Shown here in pieces: positions 1-10,294 of a DNA stretch of 64,000 nt. Position 1 is the stretch's first letter, and every line of letters starts with the position of its first letter. The position numbers and the translations under genes were made by a program. The notes under the pieces are model-generated. The model had not been told where the DNA came from, did no database searches, and was given only the letters and a program-made list of their open reading frames with translations. The DNA is from Aradus depressus (taxonomy: Eukaryota; Arthropoda; Insecta; Hemiptera; Aradidae), in NCBI GenBank assembly GCA_963662175.1, contig OY759224.1, positions 26,111,489 through 26,175,488 on the forward strand, given 5' to 3'.

Positions 1-164
1 TCTGACAGTTAAGATACTGTTTATGTATCTTATGTATAACCTATGTTAATGCATACATTTTTATAACGTATGCTACCATGTTATGGTTTAACGTATATAA
101 ATATAATTATTATTGCCTTCGTTTAACCTGAAACTGTTTTATTTATAATTATTTTCGTTTTTAG

Positions 165-333
165 ACTGGCTGTGCATGTTCCTTTAAGGATGTCAGTACT
201 TTGACATGCACTTTTCGCAATATCACCCCTGGAAACTACTGCATTGTGGTCAGTTTGCACGATCCCCGATGCATTCCTCACACTTTGTGGGCTGACGGTC
301 AGATTGAACCCTGCACATGGCACTTGAAAGCAG
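165..333 (+). CDS. SEFIR receptor exon A (extracellular)
   Basis: The acceptor TTTTTAG ends at 164 and the donor GTAAAC starts at 334; the exon ends in phase 1. It encodes the cysteine-rich juxtamembrane ectodomain with motifs CTFRNITPGNYC and HDPRCIPH. The N-terminal continuation is outside the window. Confidence 0.75.
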
Positions 334-3300
334 GTAAACTTGCATTTTTCTATATTTTTTGGTTAATAGTTTCAAAAAAGACAAATCGCATCCGTCACAG
401 GAGACTAACACTTCAAAAAACTTATTGGTGTTTCCTATAAAGCCAATTAGGCTAAAAGTCTGAATCCTCATTCTTAATTTTGTGTTGATATATTATTACA
501 TCGGCAGTTATCAGGGTATTAAGTCGAGCCCTCTTCTTTTACGTCCATATAAATTTATAGGGTTTTGGATTTAATATAAAATTTCATTTCGATACATTCA
601 TTATACATATACAGCAGTTTTGGGATTTTTGATTTGAGTGTCCTCTGATCTCCTCCCCTTCGGTTAATTCCCCTGAAAATTGATAGGTGTCGTCCTTATA
701 GACCTTTGAATTTACTAATTCATTTACTAATTTGCGCCAATACATTTAACAGGTACTCGTTAAAGACCCCTGCCGTAGGTGAATAAAAATTTAGGGTAGG
801 CAAAATTACGCCTATCGGCAAATATAATAAATCATCGACATACCCCAAATGACAAAAATAAGGCCAAAATAAATAAAAATATGCGTTTTGATTTTTTGTT
901 TTCACAATTTAATCGACAATTGTATGTCAAAAACACTGGGTCACTTGATGAAGCGCCACCGCCTCCTTAGGAAGGTCACGCGGCCAACGTCGAGGTGGTC
1001 TGCTCGACTTATTTAAGTCTTATGGTTTCCGAGTTTAACTAACTAACATATTTATTTTGGGTGCTTGGCATGAATATTGGAGTATTTCTTTGTTTAATTA
1101 ATAATTATTGTCTGTTTTCAGAGTTATACGGAAGCAAAACTCCTCTCGAAACTAAAATAGTTCAAAAAAAAAACCTTCTGAGTACATATTTCATGCTTGG
1201 AATAATTATTTTTGCTTTATTTTGTACATTTTTAATCATAATTGTCCTATATAAACCGAAATTGTTGGGGAGAGTTTACAAGCAAACTGCGGACAGCTCA
1301 CTTCGAGGCCACGTACCCCATTATGAATTTGTTGCTCAGAAAAATGATGACAAATATTTAGAGCCAGCCAAGAAATTGAAAATTCTTTTGCTTTATCCTA
1401 GGGATTGTGAAGAATTTATGAATGTTATGTCTCACTTCAGGATCATTCTAAAAGATTTAACACACACTGAGGTACCTTATTTAATTTATTCTTTGTCAAA
1501 TCTGTTCTACCGTATTTATTAATATAATTTTTTTACACTCATATATATTTATCTATTTATTTAATTATTAATTATATTTTTTTTAAAGATACATTTTCGT
1601 GCTTCTTCTGTAAGATCCATGCCAAAAACCGTCCCAAAATGTCATTTTGAAATATATTTATAGACGTTTCCTTTATTAGTTTATTTTATTATTTTATTTT
1701 ATTTTATTTTATTATTTTATTTTATTTTATTTTATTATTTATTTTATTATTAGTTTATTTTATTATTTTATTTTATTTTATTATTTATTTTATTATTAGT
1801 TTATTTTATTATTAGTCCTATCGAAAAAGTGGTTCTTAGAAAAAATGTTCCATATTAAATTTCCAATCGTTATTAAAAATGGATTGCTTGCAAGTTAACA
1901 ATAGGATCTTCAAATTTCCCATGCGTCTGATTTCTAAGTCAGCAATCAGCTGTTATATAAATATACATGTACAAAACAAGTCATATTACATTTATTTAAA
2001 TATATATGAATTCCATCATTTCATTTCCTCGCTCAAAATCGTCATTTATGATATACTTTATACTCTTAAAGCTGATTTTATATGCGCAGTAAAAATGCAA
2101 AGTGCAGCAGCAGCAAATGCACGCTATTGGATGTGAGTCATTTAATTCTAAAAGCACAGAAACCACAGCGTGCATTTGCTGCTGCTGCGCTTTGCATTTT
2201 TGCTGCTCATGTAAAGTCAACTGAAGTATTACAGTCAGTGGTTACCTCAGGGGGAGCTTCTAGAGGTCCGAGTCTCCCAAGTTAATAACAAAAAGTCTGA
2301 GGGCTGTGCCCCCCGGGGGATTTGTACATTCTGTCCTTGTCCATTTGGTCCTCCGGGCCGAATTTTTCCAGCCAGTATGAAATGATTTTGAGAAGGGGAA
2401 GGGAAGGGAGTGACCTGTACAAAAGTGGTTGGTATAATAAAGTCCTGTAATCATTTGGTTATTTGATTATTATTATTATTGTAGAATTGTAGTCGAGAAG
2501 AGTGTAATGGCTTAGATAAATTCATTTGTAATTAATTATTTTAGACTAAGTGTAAACTCTATTTAACGCCACTCGATTTAACGACAAACTCCCTAAAACA
2601 TCGAAATTACTTGAATCTGGTTGGTTTACCTTGTTGTCCATACAATGATACACTCTAGGCAGCATCACACCCACTCTAAATAACGACAGCAATACGTCAT
2701 TACTATGCAATAAACAGTACTTTCTAGTTGCCGAAATTAATAACAACTGCAGCTGTGTACGGTTTTTTGTTTGTTATTTTGTTGCTTTATTGTCTAGCAC
2801 GTATTTACCTCGACTGTCGGCATCATACGTACCGAAGATTCTAAGAAATTCGTTCGACAGCCTGGCTACAACAGCTTCACTTACAGATGAAGAAATTCTG
2901 GGTTCGGTGAGAAAAACTAACAACAAGAGGATGAAGAAGATGAGACGGATGATGCTGAGCCTCCACCAAGCATTAAACAAGCACTCCATGCAGCGAAATT
3001 ATTAGAAAAATACTTTTTGTATAACCAAGTTGATCCCACAGTATCCCAAGATATGAATAAAATACATAAGAAAATACAACTAAAATTCTGGAGGAGCAAA
3101 AAACGTCAGACGAAGATGACAGACTATAAGCAATATGCGTTGTTATTTGTATCAATATTAATGTTTGTTGTTTGTAAATTTTATACTTTATTAGTAAATA
3201 CATATTATAATAGTAAAATACTATTAAATGTAATGTAATATGTATTGATTTTTCTTCTCTTCATTTAACGACAACTCTCAATAACGCCATAAAATGCGCA

Positions 3301-6300
3301 GTCCCTTAAGTGTCGCTATATAGAGTTTACACTGTATTTTCATTATTATGAAATCCTTTAATATGTGAACTATTTTCAGTGTTTTTGTCTCCTTATTTTT
3401 GAAATATACTGTAATTTTTTTAGGTTTATGATCCATGGGATGACGATCTGTACGAACAAGTTGCCCAGTCGCCCACGTCGTGGTCTTGCCAATATATTGC
3501 TGATTATGATGTTAAAATTATTATAGTTTTATCAAAATGTTCAAAAGTATTTGAAGATGCAGTCATATGTAAAAAAACTCGAGTGGTTTACAGAGAACCT
3601 CATTCATTTGATGTGGTTTTTTCTCATTCCTTAGACTCTATACACAGTAGACTTGACCGATATAAACGAGTGTTTGTTGTAAGGTAAGCTGAAAAATATG
3701 TATACTTATTTTTACTGTATTATACTTTAAGTATATGTTTATATTTATAAATTATTTATAACTAATATAATTATTATTATTGAGAGAGGTAGGAAAAATG
3801 ATATAGTTATTATGACTCATGCTTTTAACTATGAGGTCATATCGCCAGATCACTCTTTCGTCACTGGTGGACATGAACCCAACTCGACTGTGGGAGTCCT
3901 AAATTTTGCCTACCCTAAATTTTTATTCACCTAGGACAGAGGTCTTTAATGAGTACCTGACATCGTACAGGCAACTTCCCATTTGAAGGATGGCTTGAAG
4001 TTTATTTTACCTCCCAGATAAAATAAACTAAAGGCCTCGGCCGGGTTTTGAACCCACGTCACGATCTTGAGCTCAGAAGGCAAGTACGCATACCACTGAG
4101 CTACCGGCACCCTCTAAAAATAATATATAATATGGTTTAAAGTTTCCTTAATGTCCTTTTACTTCCAAGTTATGAAGTCTGTCAGAAATGTTGAGTTTTC
4201 GACGGAATTTCATGTTTTTCAAAAGTAAAAGTAAAAAAATCTCAATGTGTAGTGTCTGTGAACACGATAACTCCCGATAGAATGAATGTATCGATACGAA
4301 ATTTAATATGCGTTTCCAGAATCCTCTGAGGAAGATGGTTGTCGATTGGGGAAAAACGTAAAATAAAATCTCCAGTAACTGTCGTTGTAAGACCTAAACT
4401 CCGTTGGCTGGACGACGTCGAGGCGGATCTCCGAGTGTTGGGCATCAGAGGTTGGAGGGAGAAGGTCTTGGATCCAGGCGAATGGAGGAGAATTGTGATG
4501 GAGGCCCGGGTTCTTTCAGGACCTTAGCGCAGCTGGAAGAAGTAACTGTCGTTGTAGTGAATGTATTGATACGAAATTTCATATGTAAATTCAAAAACCT
4601 ATAAGGACGACATCTATTATATTTCAGTAGAATTAGCCGAAGGGGATTAGAGCTGCTGAACTGCCATTGCTATGAATGTATTGATAAGAAATTTCACATC
4701 TACAATATAATCAAAATCCTGTGAGGACGAAATGAAATGAAATGAAAAATAATCTTTATTCTGGGACATACGTCCCCTAAGAATAATAACATAAAAGATA
4801 AACAAGAGTATACAAATATCAATCAGTTGAGAGGAATAAATATAAAATAAAATAAAAGAGGTCTCTAGAAGTAAATAATGTTGAAAGCAGGCAATGAGTA
4901 AAACAATATAATAAACTAGTGAAAAATAATAAAGAGAAATAAAAATAGAAAAACAAGAATGAATAATAAGGTGAAACATGATAACAATAATGACTTGTAT
5001 TTGAATGAATTGTAAAAAACTGGATGAAACAGAAGAGTAACGATCTGTCCAGTGGAGAGAGAGACTTATAGGAAGACAAGAACTATCTCATAGGAGACAA
5101 CCTTAGGAATCACAGGTTCGTTGAGTTAGGAGATAATGGAAAAGTAGGGACTTAAATGAAAGAAGAGCAGGTGCATGGCGAATCTGGAGAGGGAGAGAGT
5201 TCCAGAGGGAGTTAGCCTGGATAAGGAAGGAGTTGTGGTAGGTTGTTGTCCTGTGGAAAAGGAGATAAAGATCAGAGGGACGGGATCTAGTGACTTTCTG
5301 CTGGATATGGGATTTAAATTGTAGCATTTGAAAGATGTAGGATTTTGGGAAGATATGGTTTGATAGAGAAAGGAGCCTAGGAAATATTGTCGATGAGAGG
5401 ATGGGAAGAGCAATTTTAGGTCGGTTTAGGAACTAGTAATAGAGGAGTGTCTGGGGAGTCCGAAGAAAGTCTTAGAAAGGAATTCATGACTCGCTTTAGT
5501 TTCATGTCGAGCTCACCAGAGAGTCCTCCATATGCGAGGCAAGCATAATCAAAATAGGGGAAAAAAAGACGACACTTATTAACTGTTAGCAAAATCGGCC
5601 GAAGGGGATTAGGAATCTGAGAGTGGCTCAACACAACTGCCGATGTAATGAATGTGTCGACTTGAAATTTTGTATTTAAATTCAAATAAGGATTCAATAA
5701 GGATGGCACCTATCAATTTTCCACGAAAGCGGTCGATGCGATGTTGGATTCGACTCAAAAACTCTAATCAATGTATCGACACACAATTTAATATGAAGAT
5801 TCTCAGGACACTTTATAACTGAAGTTGATTGTCTTGATATCATTGTTAAATTTTCTACTATACAAATTATGTATTTTCTATTTGTTTTGTTTGCAGATTC
5901 GATGAGAACGACTTAGGAGCTAGTAAATTTGATTTTATCAACAGCTTCGTCGTCTACAATCTTCCTCAGTCCTTAGGGACCCTTCTTTGTGAACTTCACA
6001 GGTAAATACATTATTTTATTTGTATGCTCCATTAAAAATAGATCCAGGATAGGCCCATTTCACACTCAGATGACTCTCATATTTGTTGTTCAAGAAAATG
6101 TATTATTTTTAATGTGTTTAAAAAAGATAGCTTATTATTTATTATTTTGTACATTTCGTTATTGTAACTCATGCCCGAGCTTTATGAGGTCATATCGCCT
6201 ACTATCAGAGTGATCTTTCGTCGCTATGGTGGACAAGAGCCCGACTTAATTTTGCCAACCCAGGTTTATTCACCTAGGGTCTTTAATGAATACCTGGCAA

Positions 6301-8462
6301 TGCGCAGCTCGAAACTATCGCGTAACATCTCATCCAAAGGACGGCTTGCTCTAGGTTTTAACACCTTCCTGACTAAAAAAATCAAAGGCCCGGTTTTGAA
6401 CCCGCAATCTTGAGGTCAGTAAGCAAGCACGCTAACTCTGAGCTACCAGCGCCCTCTTCTATGTACATATCCATTTACATATGGACATTTAATATTTTAC
6501 TTGATTTTATTATTTATTTTTATCAAATTTATTTAGGATTTATTTTATTAATGCGATTTAAAATATGCCCAATAGTAATAGGTTTCAAACAATATTTAAT
6601 TGTCCCTATGGTCTCCCAATATATTTATTTTTTCATACATTCGGGCATTTTCAAAACTATAAACAAAAATTCACTGAGTTATTGACAACTAGCCATAGTA
6701 TAGTTAGCTATTGTGACTCATGTCAGGGCTTTAACTGCGAGATCTGGTGGACATTAGTGCAACTCTTCTTTGGGAGTCCTATATTTTGCCTACCCTAAAT
6801 TTTTATTCACCTAGGGGATCTTTAACGATAACCTGACATCGTACAGGCTCGGGACCATCCCATAACGTCCCATCGGACGGGATGCTCTCACCTCCCAGAA
6901 AAAAAAACCTAAGGGCTATTATAATAGGTATCGTCCTTTTGGAGTTTTGGATTTACATAATTTCATGTCGATACATTAATTACATTGGCAGTTATTGGGA
7001 TTTTTGTGATAAAGCCTCCCCCTAATCCCCCTCTCCCTTTGATCCATTTGGCTGAAAATTGATATGTGTTGTCCTTATGGGATTCTGAATACACATAAAA
7101 TTTCGTGTTGATATATTCAATTTTATTTTTGTTTTCATTTTTGAAACCAGGGGTCAAGTAAATACTAAATTCTGGTGGAAATTCAACATCGAATTTCTTA
7201 CCGATTACGTAACTTCCCTTATACTTCGTATAGATGAGAAAGTAAACAAAAATAAAAACAAATGTTAACCTATAATGAATGATATTTTCTTATTTATTGA
7301 CGTGACTACGTCTAATAAATCGATGCGACGGGCCGCATGTTCGAAAAAGTGTGACGTCATGTCACGTTCCCCAAGAGAGCGAGGGAGACGTCATGTGACT
7401 AAAATTATTAAAATTACTAATTAATTACTCCTCATGACCTTTGACCCCACGTGACCATCACCCCCCCCCCCCCCCCTCCACAGCTGGGAATCACCCACCA
7501 TCGTACATCCCCAGATCAATAAGTTTCCGCTCTCCCTCTAAACCCCAATACGTTTCCACTCTCCCTCTAAACCTCATTACGTTTCCGCTCTCCCTCTAAA
7601 CCTCAATAAGTTTCCGCTCTCCCTCTAAACATCAATAAGTTTCCTCTCTCCCTCTAAACCTCAATAAGTTTCAGCTCTCTCCCTAAACCTTAATAAGTTT
7701 CCGCTCTCCCTCTAAACCTCAATAAGTTTCCGTTCTCCCTCCAATTCAGTCTGATTTTGTGACCTTGAACAGGCACTTGCGTGTTCAAGCATGTCGAACC
7801 CTGCATTCGTGTAGCCTACCTTATCATGTCCTATCATCATCATCATCATCATTGTATTCAGTATTATTTAAAACTGGAGTATTATGATGGAAAAATCGCC
7901 TACCTACACTTTTGAGCATGCCGTCCTTCGGTGCCTTGAATAGTATTGCATTTAAAAATATAATTCAAAGCTCGTCATATTGAGTATGTTGTCCGATTGG
8001 AGTAATATGTGCGAAAAAATATTTATCTTCAATTCCGAGCATGCCGTCCTTCGGTGCCTTGAATAGTATTGCATTTAAAAATATAATTCAAAGCTCGTCA
8101 TATTGAGTATGTTGTCCGATTGGAGTAATATGTGCGAAAAAATATTTATCTTCACCTGCCTACAACCGAAGGCGGCGATTGGCGCCGTTAATTATCAATG
8201 AACTTGTTTCCATTTTATTTTCCTTCCACTTCTTTTGTGTATTATACTACTGTGATGTTATGACGTAGTCACGTCAACCTACCGGCCGTAAACCGACTTT
8301 ACAGACAACCAATTTTTTATTTTTCTTTTCAGTGTATCGACTGGTGCCATCGTTCATTCACTTGAAGAATATCCGCAGTTTTCGAAATTTTTGGCATCGA
8401 TTGAAAAGTATAACACTTTTAAGGAAGCATATGTGGACTACTTGAATTATATTCTGCGTTAA
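165..8462 (+). CDS. Interleukin-17 receptor-like SEFIR protein, C-terminal 337 residues in 5 exons
   Basis: Five exons (165-333, 1122-1471, 3424-3683, 5897-6001, 8333-8462) join in one frame with GT-AG borders and end at TAA 8460-8462. Residues 1-57 form a cysteine-rich extracellular piece with six cysteines and an N-I-T glycosylation sequon at residue 19. Residues 79-100 are a hydrophobic membrane segment beginning YFMLGIIIF. From residue 142 a cytoplasmic SEFIR domain follows: strand KLKILLLYPRD, then VYDPWDDDLYEQ, then DYDVKIIIVLSK. In IL-17 receptors this domain recruits Act1/CIKS-type adaptors by SEFIR-SEFIR contact; that role is known for the family and only inferred here. The upstream exons with signal peptide and fibronectin-like domains must lie before the window. 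The introns are full of transposons. No stop or frameshift interrupts the joined frame, so the gene looks intact. Alternative: another SEFIR receptor of the IL17RD/Sef type. Confidence 0.82.
460..717 (+). repeat. Rep-A dispersed repeat, two units
   Basis: Two partial units of the window-wide Rep-A family. Each shows the landmarks 'acatcggcagttat', a Y-rich stretch, 'ctgaaaattgataggtgtcg' and 'ataaaatttcat'. They lie in the first visible intron of the SEFIR gene. Confidence 0.7.
751..806 (+). mobile_element. tRNA-derived SINE, internal fragment
   Basis: Matches the SINE body from 'caggtactcgttaaagacc' to 'agggtaggcaaaatt'. Head and tail are missing. Confidence 0.7.
1122..1471 (+). CDS. SEFIR receptor exon B (membrane segment and start of SEFIR)
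   Basis: The acceptor TTTTCAG ends at 1121 and the donor GTACCT starts at 1472; the exon enters in phase 1 and leaves in phase 0. It encodes a lysine-rich stalk, a roughly 22-residue membrane helix, a cytoplasmic linker and the first SEFIR strand and helix (KILLLYPRD to FRIILKDLTHTE). An ATG at 1071 upstream in the same frame is intronic and is not taken as the start. Confidence 0.82.
1675..1820. repeat. TTTTA-type microsatellite
   Basis: About 140 bp of imperfect (TTTTA)n interspersed with TTATTA, in the second visible intron of the SEFIR gene. Expected to vary in length. Confidence 0.9.
1860..2320 (+). mobile_element. Hairpin-bearing repeat, copy 1
   Basis: About 80-90% alike by eye to 20035-20500. 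It contains two 34-bp arms (2091-2124 and 2168-2201) that are inverted copies with one mismatch, built on GCAGCAGCAGCAAATGCACGC-like text around a 43-nt loop. Ends and TSD were not resolved. Probably a non-autonomous DNA element. Confidence 0.65.
2341..2449 (+). mobile_element. Half of a palindromic MITE
   Basis: Matches the right half of the palindromic element at 36373-36587, ending in a variant of 'gaaagtcctgt'. The left half is absent. Confidence 0.5.
2549..3334 (+). mobile_element. Tigger/pogo-like DNA transposon remnant
   Basis: The ends are inverted repeats: 'agtgtaaactctatttaac' on the left, and on the right the reverse complement of 'cagtgtaaactctatatagc'. TA follows the right end. 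About 790 bp lies between, so it is a deleted copy carrying only the transposase C-terminus. It sits in a SEFIR-gene intron. Confidence 0.75.
2800..3160 (+). pseudogene. Tigger-like transposase C-terminus
   Basis: In two adjoining frames the text reads SLTDEEILGSV, then an acidic run (EDEEDETDDAEPPPSIKQAL) and HAAKLLEKYFLYNQ. This is the usual C-terminal layout of Tigger/jerky transposases. A frameshift near 2920 separates the parts; the DDE catalytic core and the DNA-binding domain are gone. Not functional. Confidence 0.65.
3424..3683 (+). CDS. SEFIR receptor exon C (SEFIR core)
   Basis: The acceptor TTTTTTAG ends at 3423 and the donor GTAAGC starts at 3684; the exon ends in phase 2. It carries the most diagnostic SEFIR text: VYDPWDDDLYEQ, the WSCQYIADYD turn and the hydrophobic strand VKIIIVLSK. 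Confidence 0.85.
3808..4114 (-). mobile_element. tRNA-derived SINE
   Basis: Near-complete copy on the minus strand. The tRNA-like head is at the right end (A-box complement 'ccactgagctacc', B-box area around 4050) and 'atgactcatgc' marks the 3' end at left. It lies in a SEFIR-gene intron and is diverged. Confidence 0.85.
4175..4734 (-). repeat. Rep-A repeat, minus orientation, with foreign insertion
   Basis: Several minus-strand Rep-A units ('gaatgtatcgatacgaaattt', 'aggacgacatctatta', 'aattagccgaaggggatta'). A LINE 3' fragment interrupts them at about 4351-4527 and a second LINE follows at 4735; Rep-A resumes at 5566-5830. Confidence 0.7.
4351..4527 (+). pseudogene. Non-LTR retrotransposon RT C-terminal tail
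   Basis: Encodes RPKLRWLDDVEADLRVLGIR followed by GWREKVLDPGEWRRIVMEA. This GRPxLRWLDxVExDLR...W...A.DR.EWRR..EEA pattern is the usual C-terminus after the RT domain of RTE-type and related LINEs. Only the last 50 or so residues remain. Clade assignment is tentative. Confidence 0.6.
4735..5590 (-). mobile_element. CR1/L2-like LINE, 5'-truncated 3' end
   Basis: Read on the minus strand: a RT tail (FPYFDYACLAYGGL, then HNSFLIQANSLWNSLPLQIR and LLSFKSLLFHYLLTQRT with a stop near 5103), a 3' UTR, an AATAAA and a (CATTT)n tail at 4735-4746. At least one frameshift lies near 5415. It interrupts Rep-A, with GACGA repeated on both sides as a possible short TSD. Lies in a SEFIR-gene intron. Confidence 0.72.
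5566..5830 (-). repeat. Rep-A repeat, minus orientation
   Basis: Continuation of the Rep-A copy split by the LINE at 4735-5590, recognisable by 'aaaatcggccgaaggggatta' and 'actgccgatgtaatgaatgt'. Confidence 0.65.
5897..6001 (+). CDS. SEFIR receptor exon D
   Basis: The acceptor TTTGCAG ends at 5896 and the donor GTAAAT starts at 6002. The exon enters and leaves in phase 2. It encodes FDENDLGASKFDFINSFVVY and NLPQSLGTLLCELH, matching the C-terminal half of a SEFIR fold. Confidence 0.78.
6160..6457 (-). mobile_element. tRNA-derived SINE
   Basis: Diverged near-full-length minus-strand copy; 'gagctaccagcgccctc' at the right end is the head. In the intron after exon D. Confidence 0.8.
6709..6917 (-). 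mobile_element. tRNA-derived SINE lacking its tRNA head
   Basis: Body of the SINE from 'tgtgactcatgtcagggctt' to the 'cctcccag' region; truncated before the tRNA-like part. Confidence 0.75.
6925..7240 (+). repeat. Rep-A repeat with its right end
   Basis: Two units followed by the family's right terminus: 'accgattacgtaacttccct', 'tatacttcgtata' and 'gaaagtaaa'. Confidence 0.7.
7459..7478. repeat. Poly-C tract
   Basis: An uninterrupted run of about 20 C in an otherwise AT-rich intron; assembly length is unlikely to be exact. Confidence 0.85.
7518..7745 (+). repeat. 29-bp minisatellite, about 8 copies
   Basis: The unit is close to 'aataagtttccgctctccct' plus 'ctaaacctc'. It resembles the left terminal segment of Rep-A ('acgttttcgctctccctcc...aaagcc'), which suggests origin by local expansion of that segment. 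Confidence 0.85.
7914..8155 (+). repeat. Tandem duplication of a 123-bp unit
   Basis: Two almost identical copies (7914-8036 and 8037-8155) starting 'gagcatgccgtccttcggtg', in the last intron of the SEFIR gene. The near identity indicates a recent event. Confidence 0.9.
8333..8462 (+). CDS. SEFIR receptor terminal exon E
   Basis: The acceptor TTTTCAG ends at 8332. The exon encodes the last helix region (VSTGAIVHSLEEYPQF to AYVDYLNYILR) and the stop TAA at 8460-8462. Confidence 0.8.
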
Positions 8463-8659
8463 CTATAACATTTAATTTAAGGTTTAATTTTGCAAACCTT
8501 TTTTTAATAATATTGTATATAATTTTGACTGATAACTTAATATTTATGACTGAAGTGGCTTGCTTTAATGTTGAAGTATAAGTCGTAATTGTAATTAAGT
8601 GATTGAATATCCAATTTTCACAATATTTGTATTATAATGTACTAGAACGGACTTTAATA
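8463..8659 (+). other. 3' UTR region of the SEFIR receptor gene
   Basis: AT-rich sequence between the stop codon and a DNA transposon insertion at 8660. No canonical AATAAA is visible here, so the polyadenylation site is uncertain and may lie within or beyond the insertion. Confidence 0.4.
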
Positions 8660-9514
8660 CAGTAGACTCTCCCTTATCCGGCGTTACCGGGACCGACGTA
8701 ACGCCGGATAACAGAAAACGCCGGATAACGGAAATCATCAATTAAAGCAAAAAAAAAAAGTGCTTTTAGGTGAGCTAAGGAATAAAACACGTATGTATTT
8801 TTTGATAACATTTATTAAATTGACAAATATGTACATTCTGAACATTGATTTATTATATGTACATATGTATATTTATCCAAGCATCAAAAAGATATTTTGA
8901 AATCTGCGTTTAATTACATAAATATTTAAAACAAAATATTATTTGTTAAAAAAATCAGTAATTTTCTTTTGTTTCGCTAACACAACACTGTTCCGTGCTG
9001 CATAGTCCCACCACTTGTTTAGTGTTAAGACGTCTGAAAAACGATCCAACTATTCTTTTCACTATGAGAATCAAATGAAAACTGAGAAAAAGAGAACTGG
9101 TGTGAAAAAAATTATACTTTGACTTTACTAGTTAAGTGTTCATTTCCCGATAAGACGATATTGTTGTGGCACTGACGGGGCGGTAGGTACCTTTGTTTTT
9201 CTATTCTAGGAAACATTTTTATAAATGTTTGATTTTCAACTAAGTATTTATTATAATTTATTTATAGGATATTAGTGAAGTAATGAAATATTGTATTAGC
9301 GTTTCCTTCATTATAAATACAATGTACATATGTATGTATGTACAATAAAAATACATGAAAGATTCGTGAGTTACGGAATTATTATGTGTTCGTAAATACA
9401 CGTGGCTCATAATAATTGATAATCTAATAATTGAATGTTAATTTTAGTTTAACAAATTTGATTTTATTTTGCGAGCGCCGGTTAACAGAACGCCGGATAA
9501 GGGAGAGTCTACTG
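8660..9514. mobile_element. pogo/Tigger-type MITE
   Basis: Inverted termini of about 26 bp begin 'cagtagactctcccttatcc' on both ends, and TA flanks both sides (8658-8659 and 9515-9516), as in the Tc1/mariner-pogo group. The 855-bp interior has no transposase ORF, so it is non-autonomous. Inserted just downstream of the SEFIR stop codon. Confidence 0.9.
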
Positions 9515-9805
9515 TATTATTAAAAGAAAATTAAGTACCCTTCTGGGTGTAACGATACTTTGAAGTTTGAATATATCGAAAGGAAGTTTTGTGGCCTCGA
9601 TTGTATTGTTAGTTCGCTGCCTAATAATTTAAAAGACGTTATAATAGTGTCAAAAAATAGGGTGGCAACCTATAATAAGCCGGATGGTTACCATAAATTA
9701 TATCTATGTTTGACCTCATTTAGAGAAGTTTAGTAAATGGAAATTGTAATTTGTTTTGTGAATAGAATATGATTAATATTGTAAAATTTAATTAGGTTTG
9801 AATAG

Positions 9806-10205
9806 TCGGTGAATCATCGGCTGTGTACTTCCCCAGCACGAATTAATCAATTATGTTTTCGCTCTCCCTTCAAAGCCAATCCTCTGTTTGCGCTAAAATT
9901 CAATATTTTACTTACATAGTGGCTTCCGAATCATACTAAATTTAGTGTCTATGTATTCATTACATCGGCAGTTATTGGGATATTTGAATCGAGTCCCCCA
10001 TCTCTGGTCACTCCTTCCTTTTTGATCGATTTCGCGAGAAATTAATAGGTTTTGCATTTTACCATTACAAGTGTGTTTAACCCCCCCTCCCCCCCTAACT
10101 TTCCTTTTGGCCGATAAATTAATAGGTGTCGTCCTCATGGGGTTACGGATCCTCATATTTCGTCTCGATGCAATCGGGAGTTAGTGCCCATTGTTGCTGG
10201 GGAAG
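9806..10205 (+). repeat. Rep-A element with both termini
   Basis: Left end 'gtcggtgaatcatcggctg' then 'acttccccagcacgaattaa'; right end 'gttgctggggaagtaaa'. The 11-12 bp ACTTCCCCAGC at the two ends are inverted copies, which makes this one of the better-delimited short copies. Confidence 0.75.
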
Positions 10206-10294
10206 TAAAAAATAATTAAAACAAATGTAAATAGTAGATAATAAGGGCCTATATCTGATTTGTATATATCAAAGGATAATTGTGAATCCAGGAG

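Noticed and set aside
1061..1121. ATG 1071 as the start of a short membrane protein
   Set aside because: The preceding codons are intronic: the TTTTCAG at 1115-1121 joins precisely in phase with exon A, which supplies the ectodomain.
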